From an uncultured Acetatifactor sp. (lineage in GTDB: Bacteria; Bacillota; Clostridia; Lachnospirales; Lachnospiraceae), in NCBI GenBank assembly GCA_910586485.1, contig CAJUIA010000007.1, forward strand, positions 1 through 64,000: 64,000 nucleotides of DNA, in the 5' to 3' direction. Numbering within the stretch: the stretch's first letter is position 1; every line of letters begins with the position of its first letter. A program made the position numbers and the translations under genes. Shown one piece after another: positions 25,426 through 33,011 of this stretch. The notes beneath the pieces are model-generated. The model saw only the letters and a list, made by a program, of their open reading frames with translations. It made no database searches and had not been told where the DNA came from.

Positions 25426-26418
25426 ATGCCTGTGAAAAGAACGATCGAGACGAATATAACGGAAGAAGACATAAAAATAGAAGGCTCCCTGCGCCCGCAG
25501 ACGCTGGACGATTATATCGGCCAGGCAAAGGTAAAGGAAAACCTGAAAATTTATATTGAGGCGGCAAAGCAGCGCGGAGATTCTTTGGATCACGTATTGT
25601 TTTACGGCCCTCCCGGACTTGGCAAGACCACCCTTGCCGGGATTATTGCAGCTGAGATGAACGTCCGCCTGAAGGTGACAAGCGGCCCGGCCATTGAAAA
25701 ACCGGGGGAAATAGCGGCCATTTTAAACAGCCTGGAGGAAGGAGATCTGCTTTTCGTGGACGAAATTCACAGATTAAATCGCCAGGTGGAAGAGGTGCTG
25801 TATCCGGCCATGGAGGACTATTGTATAGATATTATGATCGGGAAGGGTCAAACCGCCCGGTCCGTCCGGTTAGAGCTTCCGAAATTTACCCTGGTGGGAG
25901 CCACTACCAGAGCCGGTCTTTTGACTGCTCCCTTAAGAGACCGCTTCGGTATGATTTATCATATGGATTTTTATACGGTGGAAGAATTACAGCTCATTAT
26001 TCTTCATTCCGCCAGAATACTGAATGTGGAAATCGAGCCGGGCGGCGCATTGGAGATGGCACGCAGAAGCCGGGGAACGCCACGTCTGGCAAATCGGATT
26101 TTAAAGCGTGTCCGTGATTTTGCTCAGGTAAAATATGACGGTGTCATTACGGAAGAGGTGGCCAGAACGGCCCTGGATCTGATGGATGTGGATAAGCTGG
26201 GGCTGGATCACATAGACCGCAATATACTGCTGACCATTATACATAAGTTTGACGGCGGACCGGTGGGGCTGGATACCTTGGCGGCGGCAATCGGTGAGGA
26301 TGCGGGCACCATCGAGGATGTATATGAACCTTATCTGATCAAAAACGGCTTCATTAACCGTACTCCCAGAGGCAGAGTGGTCACGGAGCTTGTGTACCGG
26401 CATCTTGGCCTGACGTAA
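25426..26418 (+). CDS. ruvB: Holliday junction branch migration ATPase RuvB
   Basis: A 330-residue AAA+ motor. Visible features are LDDYIGQAKVKENL, the Walker A motif GPPGLGKTTL near residue 62, Walker B VDEIHRL near 112, sensor 1 in GATTRAG near 160, the arginine finger in LRDRFG, and a winged-helix C-terminus ending with FINRTPRGR. It drives branch migration together with RuvA. GGAG precedes the ATG. It is the last gene of the leuC-leuD-MATE-ruvA-ruvB run. Confidence 0.97.
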   Translation: MPVKRTIETNITEEDIKIEGSLRPQTLDDYIGQAKVKENLKIYIEAAKQRGDSLDHVLFYGPPGLGKTTLAGIIAAEMNVRLKVTSGPAIEKPGEIAAILNSLEEGDLLFVDEIHRLNRQVEEVLYPAMEDYCIDIMIGKGQTARSVRLELPKFTLVGATTRAGLLTAPLRDRFGMIYHMDFYTVEELQLIILHSARILNVEIEPGGALEMARRSRGTPRLANRILKRVRDFAQVKYDGVITEEVARTALDLMDVDKLGLDHIDRNILLTIIHKFDGGPVGLDTLAAAIGEDAGTIEDVYEPYLIKNGFINRTPRGRVVTELVYRHLGLT

Positions 26419-26447
26419 AGGTAACAGTATCAGGAATACGATTTTGC

Positions 26448-26476
26448 TTGCCTGCATGACAATATTGTTATATAAT
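26448..26476 (+). promoter_or_regulatory. Promoter of zapA
   Basis: TTGCCT (26448-26453) and a consensus TATAAT (26471-26476) are 17 bases apart, 39 bases before the start. Confidence 0.75.
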
Positions 26477-26515
26477 AGGCCTCAGCAATGTGTCTTAGAA
26501 AAAGGGGAGGATCAC

Positions 26516-26917
26516 ATGTCGTCCAAAACGGATACGGAAGTTATTATCGGCGGGAAGGTTCTGACACTCAGCGGATATGAGAGTGAGGAATATCTGCAAA
26601 AGGTGGCTTCTTATATTAACAACAAGCTGAATGAGTATAATAAAGTAGACAGTTTCCGAAGACAGCCTATGGACAAGCAGAGCGTGCTGCTGCAGCTGAA
26701 TATTGCGGATGATTATTTTAAGGCGAAAAAGCAGATTACGATTTTGGAGGAAGAGCTTCAGGCAAAGGAAAAGGAATTGTATGATCTAAAGCATGAACTG
26801 ATTTCGGCCCAAATCAAGCTGGAAAGCTCGGAAGAGCAGGTTAGAGGTCTTCAGCAGGACATAAATGAAAATGCAAAGAAGCTTGTGCAGCTGGAAACGG
26901 AATTAAAGAAAAAATAG
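26516..26917 (+). CDS. zapA: Cell division protein ZapA
   Basis: A 133-residue protein with an N-terminal ZapA domain (TEVIIGGKVLTLSGYESEEYLQKVASYINNKL) and a long C-terminal coiled coil from about residue 60 to the end. ZapA binds FtsZ and bundles filaments at the division ring. The start at 26516 has GGGGAGG upstream; the open frame extends 72 bases further without a ribosome binding site and across the promoter. A terminator follows at once, so it is likely a single-gene unit. Confidence 0.9.
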   Translation: MSSKTDTEVIIGGKVLTLSGYESEEYLQKVASYINNKLNEYNKVDSFRRQPMDKQSVLLQLNIADDYFKAKKQITILEEELQAKEKELYDLKHELISAQIKLESSEEQVRGLQQDINENAKKLVQLETELKKK

Positions 26918-26921
26918 TGTA

Positions 26922-26948
26922 GGGCTGTCCCTTGTGGCAGCCTTTTTC
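26922..26948 (+). terminator. Terminator of zapA
   Basis: GGCTGTCC and GGCAGCC form a strong stem with one bulged T, followed by five T. Confidence 0.8.
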
Positions 26949-26987
26949 GTTTCTGTTTAAGCCGCCAAAGGCGGCAGGGGGATTTTT

Positions 26988-29231
26988 ATGAAACGCAATG
27001 ATAAGCCTGTGGAGCTTCTGGCTCCGGCAGGAAATCCGGATGGCTTTTACGGCGTGGTAAAGGCCGGAGCAGACGCGGTATATTTGGGCGGCCGGCGCTT
27101 CGGTGCCAGAGCCTATGCGGAAAATTTTACCGGGGATCAGCTGCTGGAATGTATCCGCTACGGCCACATTATGGGCTGTAAGCTATATCTGACGGTAAAT
27201 ACGCTGATGAAGGAAGAGGAACTGGAAGAGCTGTATGATCATATTTTTCCGCTTTATGAAAGCGGCCTGGATGGTGTGATCGTGCAGGATCTGGGTGCGC
27301 TGCGGCTTTTAAGAGAATCCTTTCCGAATCTGGCGCTTCATGCCAGCACACAGATGACGCTATGCAGCAGCTTCGGAGCGGAGCTTCTGAAAAATATGGG
27401 GGCCTGTAGGATCGTGCCTGCCAGGGAGTTATCTCTGGAAGAGATAAAAGCGCTCAAACAAAAGGTGGACATCGAGCTGGAAACCTTTATTCATGGGGCC
27501 ATGTGTTATTCGTACTCGGGACAGTGCCTTTTCAGCAGCATTCTAGGTGGAAGAAGCGGTAACAGGGGACGATGTGCCCAGCCCTGCAGGCTGCCTTTTT
27601 GTGTGGAGACGGACGGGAGCAGAAGCCGGGAACGGCATTTTTTAAGCCTGAAGGATATGTGTACGCTGGAACATATTCCGAAGCTGATCGAGTCAGGGAT
27701 TGATTCCTTTAAAATAGAAGGGCGCATGAAAAAGCCGGAGTATGCTGCCGGTGTTACGGCCATTTATCGAAAATATATGGATCGTTATTATGAGCTGCGG
27801 GGAAGGTACGGACCGGAAGAGGCGGAAAAGAGGTTTTTCACGGAAAAGGAGGACCGCCGTATTTTAGGTACCCTCTATATCCGCAGCCAGGTACAGGACG
27901 GATATTATTTCAAAAGAAACGGCAGAGAGATGCTGACCCTGGACAGTCCTGCCTACAACCCAGGCGATGAGGCCCTGCTGGCGGATATAAACAACCGCTA
28001 TCTTACCGGTAAAAAGAAGCTGCCCGTGACGCTTCATGCCGTATTTCGGGAAGGAAAGCCGGTTTCCGTCACTGTGAATTTGAAAAATCTATCTGGCTTG
28101 CCCGGCCGCGGAGATAAGGTAACGCTTACCGCCACGGTTACCGGTGAAGCGGCCCTAAAGGCGGAAAATCAGCCTGTCACAGAGGGAAATGTCAGGAAAC
28201 AGCTGGGGAAGCTGGGGGACAGTCCCTTTTATGCGGAAGAAATTCTGGTGGATTTGGAGCCCGGACTGTTTTTCCCGCTAAGGCAGATCAATGAGCTGCG
28301 CAGACAGGCAGTGTCTCGGCTGGAGGATGCTCTGTTGGACAGATACCGTACACGGGAAGGGGGCAGAGAACAAAGCAGTCGGGAGTTGTCCCTTGAAACA
28401 GCCGTTTCTGCAGGGCGGATTTCGGACAGAGGGGTTTCCGTGTCCGTCACCACCAGGGAACAGCTGACAGGTCTTCTGCAATGGATGGGAGAAAATTCCG
28501 GACATGATTTTATATACGCCTGTCTGGACGATAAACTGGCACGGGAATACGGGGAAGCTTGCAAAATGCTTGCGGGCCATTGTCCGCTGCTGATTACCCT
28601 GCCTGTCATCATAAGAGAACAGGATGCACCTGCCTTGAATGCGCTTTCTTCTCTGTGCGGCCCCGGAAAGACCTTTGAAGGCTTTTTGATCCGTTCGATA
28701 GACGGCCTGGGTTTTCTGGAAAAGAAGGGCAAATCCGGGCTGTGGTATTTGGATGCTTCGTTCTATCTCTGGAACACTGCGGCGGCGGAACAGCTTATGG
28801 GAAGGGTCGACAGCTGTTGTCTGCCGTTGGAGCTGAACGCAGCAGAACAAAGGCGTCTGGCAGGAAGCGGACTGCCCTTTGAAAAAATAGTCTACGGAAG
28901 GATCCCCATGATGGTTTCCGCAAACTGTATCCTGCGCACGGCAGATGGCTGCAATCCGAAAAGCACCGCGGAAACGGTCCTTATTGACCGCTGCGGCAAG
29001 CGCTTTCCCGTGATCCGGGACTGCTTCCGCTGTACCAATATCATTTATAACAGCGTTCCCCTTTCCCTGCATCGCGAATTTCCAAAGTGGAGAGAGCGTA
29101 TGCGCTGCAGGCTGAATTTTACCGTTGAGGACGAAGGCCGGACAAAGGAGGTGCTGGATGCGTTCCTGCTGGGGAAGGAGCCTGCATTTAAAGAATATAC
29201 CACGGGACATGAAAAGCGCGGTGTTTTGTGA
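26988..29231 (+). CDS. U32 family protein with DUF3656, RlhA-like
   Basis: A 747-residue protein. The N-terminal U32 barrel has ELLAPAGNPDGFYGVVKAGADAVYLGG, and the conserved cysteines follow in HGAMCYSYSGQCLFSS and GRCAQPCRLPF near residues 170-205. A DUF3656-type region and further C-terminal domains follow. U32 proteins with DUF3656 include E. coli RlhA, which hydroxylates a cytidine of 23S rRNA; the four cysteines are thought to hold an iron-sulfur cluster. Annotation as a peptidase is historical. The ATG follows GGGGG. The exact RNA target here is inference from domain content. Confidence 0.85.
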   Translation: MKRNDKPVELLAPAGNPDGFYGVVKAGADAVYLGGRRFGARAYAENFTGDQLLECIRYGHIMGCKLYLTVNTLMKEEELEELYDHIFPLYESGLDGVIVQDLGALRLLRESFPNLALHASTQMTLCSSFGAELLKNMGACRIVPARELSLEEIKALKQKVDIELETFIHGAMCYSYSGQCLFSSILGGRSGNRGRCAQPCRLPFCVETDGSRSRERHFLSLKDMCTLEHIPKLIESGIDSFKIEGRMKKPEYAAGVTAIYRKYMDRYYELRGRYGPEEAEKRFFTEKEDRRILGTLYIRSQVQDGYYFKRNGREMLTLDSPAYNPGDEALLADINNRYLTGKKKLPVTLHAVFREGKPVSVTVNLKNLSGLPGRGDKVTLTATVTGEAALKAENQPVTEGNVRKQLGKLGDSPFYAEEILVDLEPGLFFPLRQINELRRQAVSRLEDALLDRYRTREGGREQSSRELSLETAVSAGRISDRGVSVSVTTREQLTGLLQWMGENSGHDFIYACLDDKLAREYGEACKMLAGHCPLLITLPVIIREQDAPALNALSSLCGPGKTFEGFLIRSIDGLGFLEKKGKSGLWYLDASFYLWNTAAAEQLMGRVDSCCLPLELNAAEQRRLAGSGLPFEKIVYGRIPMMVSANCILRTADGCNPKSTAETVLIDRCGKRFPVIRDCFRCTNIIYNSVPLSLHREFPKWRERMRCRLNFTVEDEGRTKEVLDAFLLGKEPAFKEYTTGHEKRGVL

Positions 29232-29260
29232 GTCGGTTTTTGAGTCGTCAAAAATAGATG

Positions 29261-29289
29261 TTGCCATTCCTTTTGTATTGGGATATACT
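29261..29289 (+). promoter_or_regulatory. Promoter of the Nudix gene
   Basis: TTGCCA (29261-29266) and TATACT (29284-29289) have a 17-base spacer. Confidence 0.75.
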
Positions 29290-29332
29290 GTATTTTAGTT
29301 GTGTACAGGCACACCAGTCAGGAGGAATTGCA

Positions 29333-29785
29333 ATGATAGAAGCAACAAGCTGTGGCGGTGTGGTAATATTTCGTGGAAAGATCCTGCTTTTGTATAAGAA
29401 TTACAAAAATAAATATGACGGATGGGTTCTGCCCAAGGGCACGGTGGAGGAAGGCGAGGAATATAAGGAAACCGCCCTGCGGGAGGTGTCGGAGGAATCA
29501 GGAGCAAAGGCTGTTATTATAAAATATATCGGGAAAAGCGAATATTCCTTTTCCGTGCCGGAGGATACTGTGGAAAAAGAAGTGCATTGGTATCTGATGA
29601 TGGCGGACAGCTACTATAGCAAGCCTCAAAAAGAAGAGTATTTTGCGGACTCCGGCTATTACAAATACCACGAAGCATACCATTTACTGAAATTTTCCAA
29701 TGAAAAGCAGATTCTGGAAAAGGCGTATAACGAATACCTGGAACTGAAAAAACAAAATTTATGGGGCAGCCGGAAATATTTTTAA
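29333..29785 (+). CDS. Nudix hydrolase
   Basis: A 150-residue Nudix protein. The Nudix box is complete (G-x5-E-x7-REVSEESG at about residues 36-58, following WVLPKGTVEEGEE). The Cys-rich-free, lysine-rich body and 150-residue size fit diadenosine polyphosphate or nucleotide hydrolases of the MutT/Ap4A type, but the substrate cannot be told. The start at 29333 has GGAGG upstream; an ATG 75 bases earlier lies within the promoter. A terminator overlaps its 3' end, shared with the convergent HD-GYP gene. Confidence 0.9.
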   Translation: MIEATSCGGVVIFRGKILLLYKNYKNKYDGWVLPKGTVEEGEEYKETALREVSEESGAKAVIIKYIGKSEYSFSVPEDTVEKEVHWYLMMADSYYSKPQKEEYFADSGYYKYHEAYHLLKFSNEKQILEKAYNEYLELKKQNLWGSRKYF

Positions 29786-29804
29786 TATTCCGGCTGCACG
29801 ATTT
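29766..29804. terminator. Bidirectional terminator between Nudix and HD-GYP genes
   Basis: GCAGCCGGAA (29766-29775) pairs perfectly with TTCCGGCTGC (29788-29797). A T-run follows on the plus strand and an A/T-rich tail on the minus strand. The stem overlaps the Nudix stop codon. Confidence 0.75.
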
Positions 29805-30860
29805 TTACAGGTTTTTAACAATTTTTAACTGGGGATTTTCCCGCAGATCCATAATTTCATCTGCCTGATTTTTTAAAACGGGCAGAGAGTAGCTGTCCGA
29901 ATGAATCAGAAATACGTCCCATACGGAATCGTCGGAAAGCTGGACCGTGGTTCCGATCTGCGCGTCGGCAATGCGTTTCATCAGCGGAAGCAGAATCTCT
30001 GTATCATAAACGGTCAGATTTTTCCGGAAATTATCCAGAATCTGCAGCGGAGTCAGCGCTATGCGGTAGGAGCGGGGAGAAGCCATGGCAACATAGGTAT
30101 CAATAATTGCCACATATCTTGCAAAAACGTCAATTTTAGCTCCCTTCATATGGTAGGGGTATCCGCTGCCGTCCATCCGTTCGTGGTGCATAATAACCGC
30201 GTTTTTAACGCGCTGGGAAACGGAAGAGGTGTTGTTTAAAATGGCATAGCCGATGACCGGATGCTTTTTCACGAGGGTATATTCTTCCTCGCTTAGCTTG
30301 CCGGATTTCCAGAGCAGCTCGTAAGGCAGCTTCAGCTTGCCGATGTCATAGTAGAAGCAGGACAGGATCAGCGTCTTTTTATCGTCTTCGTTCAGCTCCA
30401 TCCAGTCCGCAAAGGTGCCTCCCAGCAGTGCGGAGTTCAGACAATGGGTGTAGGTCAGCTCATCCTCGTTGGGCACCAGATTATAGAGATAGTCCAACAG
30501 CGTTGTGCCGCTGTCATAAGTGGAAGCCATTTCTTCATAAACGGCCAGCAGCTCCTGATCCGGGATCCGGATGCCTTCCGTCACAAAGGATTTGATCAGA
30601 TGCTTATAGCGGATCAGATTTTCCGCATGCTTCTGCCGAAAGCTCTTGAAACCTTCATCAAAACGGATCTTCTCGTAATGAGTGGTGGCAAAGTCAATGT
30701 CTTCCTTGATTGTGACACAAATAATGGAATAGCGTTTCAGGCGATCAATGACAGCCGCGTTTACTTCGGTTCCTGCAGGAAACAGTACCTTTCCCTGGCA
30801 TTCCACATCTTCCCCCAGCACCATACCGGGCTCCAGTGCCATTCGTGCTACAGATTTCAT
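29805..30860 (-). CDS. Degenerate HD-GYP domain protein
   Basis: A 351-residue protein: an N-terminal region with LEPGMVLGEDV and an RFDEGF helix segment, then an HD-GYP domain. The signature HHERMDGSGYP is intact at about residues 225-235. The central HD pair is Tyr-Asp (YYDIGK, residues 171-172), so the metal-binding His is lost. The later DxxD pair reads IIDTYVAM, losing the second Asp. HD-GYP proteins normally degrade cyclic di-GMP; this one may bind without cleaving, or use altered metals. The start at 30860 has GGGAG nine bases upstream; an in-frame ATG at 30896 lies in a hairpin repeat and could be reached by coupling from a short upstream frame. Confidence 0.85.
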   Translation of the reverse strand: MKSVARMALEPGMVLGEDVECQGKVLFPAGTEVNAAVIDRLKRYSIICVTIKEDIDFATTHYEKIRFDEGFKSFRQKHAENLIRYKHLIKSFVTEGIRIPDQELLAVYEEMASTYDSGTTLLDYLYNLVPNEDELTYTHCLNSALLGGTFADWMELNEDDKKTLILSCFYYDIGKLKLPYELLWKSGKLSEEEYTLVKKHPVIGYAILNNTSSVSQRVKNAVIMHHERMDGSGYPYHMKGAKIDVFARYVAIIDTYVAMASPRSYRIALTPLQILDNFRKNLTVYDTEILLPLMKRIADAQIGTTVQLSDDSVWDVFLIHSDSYSLPVLKNQADEIMDLRENPQLKIVKNL

Positions 30861-30867
30861 CTTATGC

Positions 30868-30896
30868 TGCTCCCATCTGTCCGCTTTAGCGGACAT
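30868..30896 (-). repeat. Start-codon hairpin repeat, copy 2
   Basis: On the minus strand it starts ATGTCCGCTAAAGCGGACA, with perfect 7-bp arms TGTCCGC and GCGGACA, and continues with GATGGGAGCA. The tail supplies the ribosome binding site of the HD-GYP gene. It matches copy 3 in 27 of 29 positions. Confidence 0.7.
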
Positions 30897-30901
30897 TTAA
30901 A

Positions 30902-30964
30902 TCAGGGAGGTTGAAAACGTACTTTTTTCAACCATTGCTCCCATCTGTCCGCTGAAGCGGACAT
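30902..30964 (-). CDS. Possible 20-residue upstream open reading frame
   Basis: Between the promoter and the HD-GYP gene, an ATG at 30964 preceded by AGAAGG opens a 20-codon frame encoding MSASADRWEQWLKKVRFQPP. Its stop lies five bases before another ATG (30896) that would give MSAKADRWEQ in frame with the HD-GYP protein. The frame is inside hairpin repeat copy 3. Translation is plausible but unproven; it may only reflect duplication of the 5' region. Confidence 0.35.
   Translation of the reverse strand: MSASADRWEQWLKKVRFQPP
30936..30964 (-). repeat. Start-codon hairpin repeat, copy 3
   Basis: The same 29-base unit as copy 2, 68 bases further upstream in the leader. The loop differs by two bases; the stem and the GATGGGAGCA tail are identical. 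Confidence 0.7.
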
Positions 30965-30981
30965 TTTTTCCTTCTCTTTTC

Positions 30982-31009
30982 AGTATAAAATATTTTGAAA
31001 AAAAGTCAA
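30982..31009 (-). promoter_or_regulatory. Promoter of the HD-GYP gene
   Basis: On the minus strand TTGACT (31004-31009) and TATACT (30982-30987) are 16 bases apart, upstream of both hairpin repeats. Confidence 0.7.
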
Positions 31010-31033
31010 CCTCCCCGGAAGCAATCTTTTTGA

Positions 31034-31061
31034 TTACAAACTGCAAAATATATGCTATACT
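31034..31061 (+). promoter_or_regulatory. Probable promoter of the 31.1-33.5 kb genes
   Basis: TTACAA (31034-31039) and TATACT (31056-31061) are 16 bases apart, 20 bases before the first start codon. It is divergent from the HD-GYP promoter. Confidence 0.5.
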
Positions 31062-31081
31062 GTTACAAAGGAATTTAAAAT

Positions 31082-31411
31082 ATGGCATCTAAACTGAAAT
31101 ATCTCCCGAATCTGTATCTGGGAGAAAGCATCAACCGGAAAAAACTGGACAAAATAAAGAAAAAGCTGGAAAACAAGCCCTTGCTCTCCGGTGTTTTTTT
31201 GATTGTTCTGGCAAAAAATCCCCAGGACCAGCTTGAAATATACGATGCAAGACAGCTGGCTTGGAAATATTATGAGAAATATCCGCCCTATGTAGTAGGA
31301 ATCGCAGGAAACCATGAAGAGGCAGTAAGAATGGTGGAGCAGATGGTTCGGGAATGTATTGCGAGCAGAGGGGACTGCGCTCTGAAGGAGTATTTGTTAT
31401 GTCAGGCATAA
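31082..31411 (+). CDS. Conserved hypothetical protein
   Basis: A 109-residue protein I do not recognise. The N-terminus is basic (LGESINRKKLDKIKKKLENK), followed by a hydrophobic strand (GVFLIVLAKN) and a helix-rich C-terminus containing GIAGNHEEAVRMVEQMVREC. It has no signal peptide or membrane helix and looks cytoplasmic. AAAGGA precedes the ATG. Its 3' end overlaps the start of the DUF2953 gene by 13 bases, so the two are co-translated in an operon with gerW. Confidence 0.75.
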   Translation: MASKLKYLPNLYLGESINRKKLDKIKKKLENKPLLSGVFLIVLAKNPQDQLEIYDARQLAWKYYEKYPPYVVGIAGNHEEAVRMVEQMVRECIASRGDCALKEYLLCQA

Positions 31412-32358
31412 TTTTACAGATCTTGTCTGTAATCGGTATCGTTCTTCTTATCCTTTTGGGATTCGTCCTGCTTTTATTGATGCTGCTGCTGTTCTGGCCC
31501 GTGACCTATCGCATAAGCGGTGAGAAGAGTCCGGATAAGCTTATGGCTGTCGGGAGGGCGGATTGGCTGTTTGGCGTTTTTAAAGTGCGTTACGCCTATC
31601 CGGAGCCAAACGCAGTAACAGTCAGGATTTTATGGAAAACGCTTGTAAATACCGGGCAGAAAAAAACAGAGCTGGAAGCAAAACAAAAGCCGCAGTCAGC
31701 GGACGAAGAGCATTCCGGTAAGGAACAGAAAGCTCAGGAGGATCCTTTCCTTAAGGATCAACAGCCTTCCGGGAACGGCACCGTCTCCGAAAATAATATA
31801 CAAACAGACAAGCGGCAGGAGCAGGCGGAGGATGAGAGGGAGGCTTCGGCACCGCCGGAGCTGCCTTCGGCGAAAGAGGAAAACGAGGATGCCTCTGCAC
31901 CCTTTTCCCGTATTTTGAAAAAATTTCAAAATATAAAGTACACAATTTCAGGGATATATGATAAAATAAAAGCGATTTGGGCAAATATATCCTATTACAA
32001 CGATCTTTTACATGAGGAAAATACCTTTTTGCTGTGGAAGCATGTGAAATACAGGCTGGGAAAAGTGTTAAAAAACATTCGTCCCAGACATTTGAAGGCA
32101 CGTGTGATCTTCGGTACAGGCGCTCCGGATACGACAGGCTATTGCTTAGGGCTGTACGGCATACTTTCGCCGATTCTTGGTAATGAGGTCTGCTTTCTGC
32201 CCGATTTTGACCGGGCGGTTTTGGAGGGGACGTTTGACGTGTCAGGGCATATAACACTCTGTACCCTCATTTGGAACACGCTGAAGCTGCTTCTGGATCA
32301 GAAGCTTAGATTGTTTATTAAAAAGATGAAAGCCGGGAGGAAAGAAAATGGCAGATAA
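31399..32358 (+). CDS. DUF2953 domain protein
   Basis: A 319-residue protein. A leucine-rich membrane helix spans about residues 5-32, a charged Glu/Lys/Gln-rich low-complexity region lies at about 85-170, and the C-terminal 140 residues carry the DUF2953 domain (FGTGAPDTTGYCLGLYGILSP, then LEGTFDVSGHITLCTLIW). Family members sit next to gerW (ytfJ) in spore formers, as here, where the next gene overlaps by eleven bases. A role in sporulation or germination is inferred from that. The start at 31399 follows GGAG; the open frame runs 45 bases further into the previous gene. Confidence 0.85.
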   Translation: MSGIILQILSVIGIVLLILLGFVLLLLMLLLFWPVTYRISGEKSPDKLMAVGRADWLFGVFKVRYAYPEPNAVTVRILWKTLVNTGQKKTELEAKQKPQSADEEHSGKEQKAQEDPFLKDQQPSGNGTVSENNIQTDKRQEQAEDEREASAPPELPSAKEENEDASAPFSRILKKFQNIKYTISGIYDKIKAIWANISYYNDLLHEENTFLLWKHVKYRLGKVLKNIRPRHLKARVIFGTGAPDTTGYCLGLYGILSPILGNEVCFLPDFDRAVLEGTFDVSGHITLCTLIWNTLKLLLDQKLRLFIKKMKAGRKENGR

Positions 32359-32764
32359 AGAAAATTTTCAGGGAGTGGTTGAGGCTCTGTTGAAGGGAAT
32401 GGATGCGGTGCTGTCCACAAAAACCGTAGTAGGCGAGGCAACGCAGGTGGGGGATACTATTATCCTTCCCCTTGTAGACGTATCCTTTGGCGTAGGTGCA
32501 GGTGCGGGCAGCAACAGCCAGAAAAATTCCGCTTCCGGAGTGGGCGGATTGGGAGGAAAGATGACTCCCAGCGCAGTGCTGGTGATTAAAAACGGTTCTA
32601 CAAAACTTGTAAATATCAAGAATCAGGATACCGTCACTAAAATTCTGGATATGATTCCGGACATTATGGAAAAATTTACAAAGCCCAAGGAAAAGGACGA
32701 AATGTCGGATGCTCAGGTGGTGGATATTGCGTTTCCCGAAAATGAAACGACCCCTGAAAACTGA
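32348..32764 (+). CDS. gerW: GerW family sporulation protein (YtfJ)
   Basis: A 138-residue protein. It begins with a helical stretch, then GEATQVGDTIILPLVDVSFGVGAG, a Gly/Ser-rich low-complexity segment, and GGKMTPSAVLVIKNGSTKLV, the hallmark of the GerW/YtfJ family. In Bacillus, GerW is a forespore protein needed for normal germination with certain nutrients. It overlaps the end of the DUF2953 gene by eleven bases. The match to the family is strong; its function in a Clostridium-type sporulator is less certain. Confidence 0.92.
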   Translation: MADKENFQGVVEALLKGMDAVLSTKTVVGEATQVGDTIILPLVDVSFGVGAGAGSNSQKNSASGVGGLGGKMTPSAVLVIKNGSTKLVNIKNQDTVTKILDMIPDIMEKFTKPKEKDEMSDAQVVDIAFPENETTPEN

Positions 32765-32810
32765 TAGAAAGAATCCCGAAGCTGAGTGCCGCATATATTA
32801 AAGGGAGACA

Positions 32811-32978
32811 ATGAAGCTGTGTCAGGGAAAAGCGTACATGAGAAAACTGATTGGCCTTGCATCTTTTTTGATTGCAATCGGAATGCTGCTGATGCTGATT
32901 ACCCACAATCGTCTGATCGGACTGATCATAATCGCTCTGTTATTGTTTATCGGCTACAGCTGCTTCTGCGGGGATTAG
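32811..32978 (+). CDS. Small membrane protein, 55 residues
   Basis: A short frame encodes 55 residues with two closely spaced hydrophobic stretches (LIGLASFLIAIGMLLMLI and LIGLIIIALLLFIGYSCF) and a Cys-rich end CFCGD. The ATG at 32811 follows AAGGGAG with short spacing; the ATG at 32838 would give 46 residues with the same membrane part. It lies between gerW and the coiled-coil gene and is likely part of that operon. Hydrophobic coding over the whole length argues that it is real. The function is unknown. Confidence 0.65.
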   Translation: MKLCQGKAYMRKLIGLASFLIAIGMLLMLITHNRLIGLIIIALLLFIGYSCFCGD

Positions 32979-33011
32979 TGCCATTTTGACAGGGTTCGGA
33001 GGTTGGTGCAA

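Noticed and set aside
32786..32989. A 67-codon frame between gerW and the coiled-coil gene
   Set aside because: Its translation is not hydrophobic or conserved-looking and it has no ribosome binding site; an overlapping frame gives a clear two-helix membrane protein instead.
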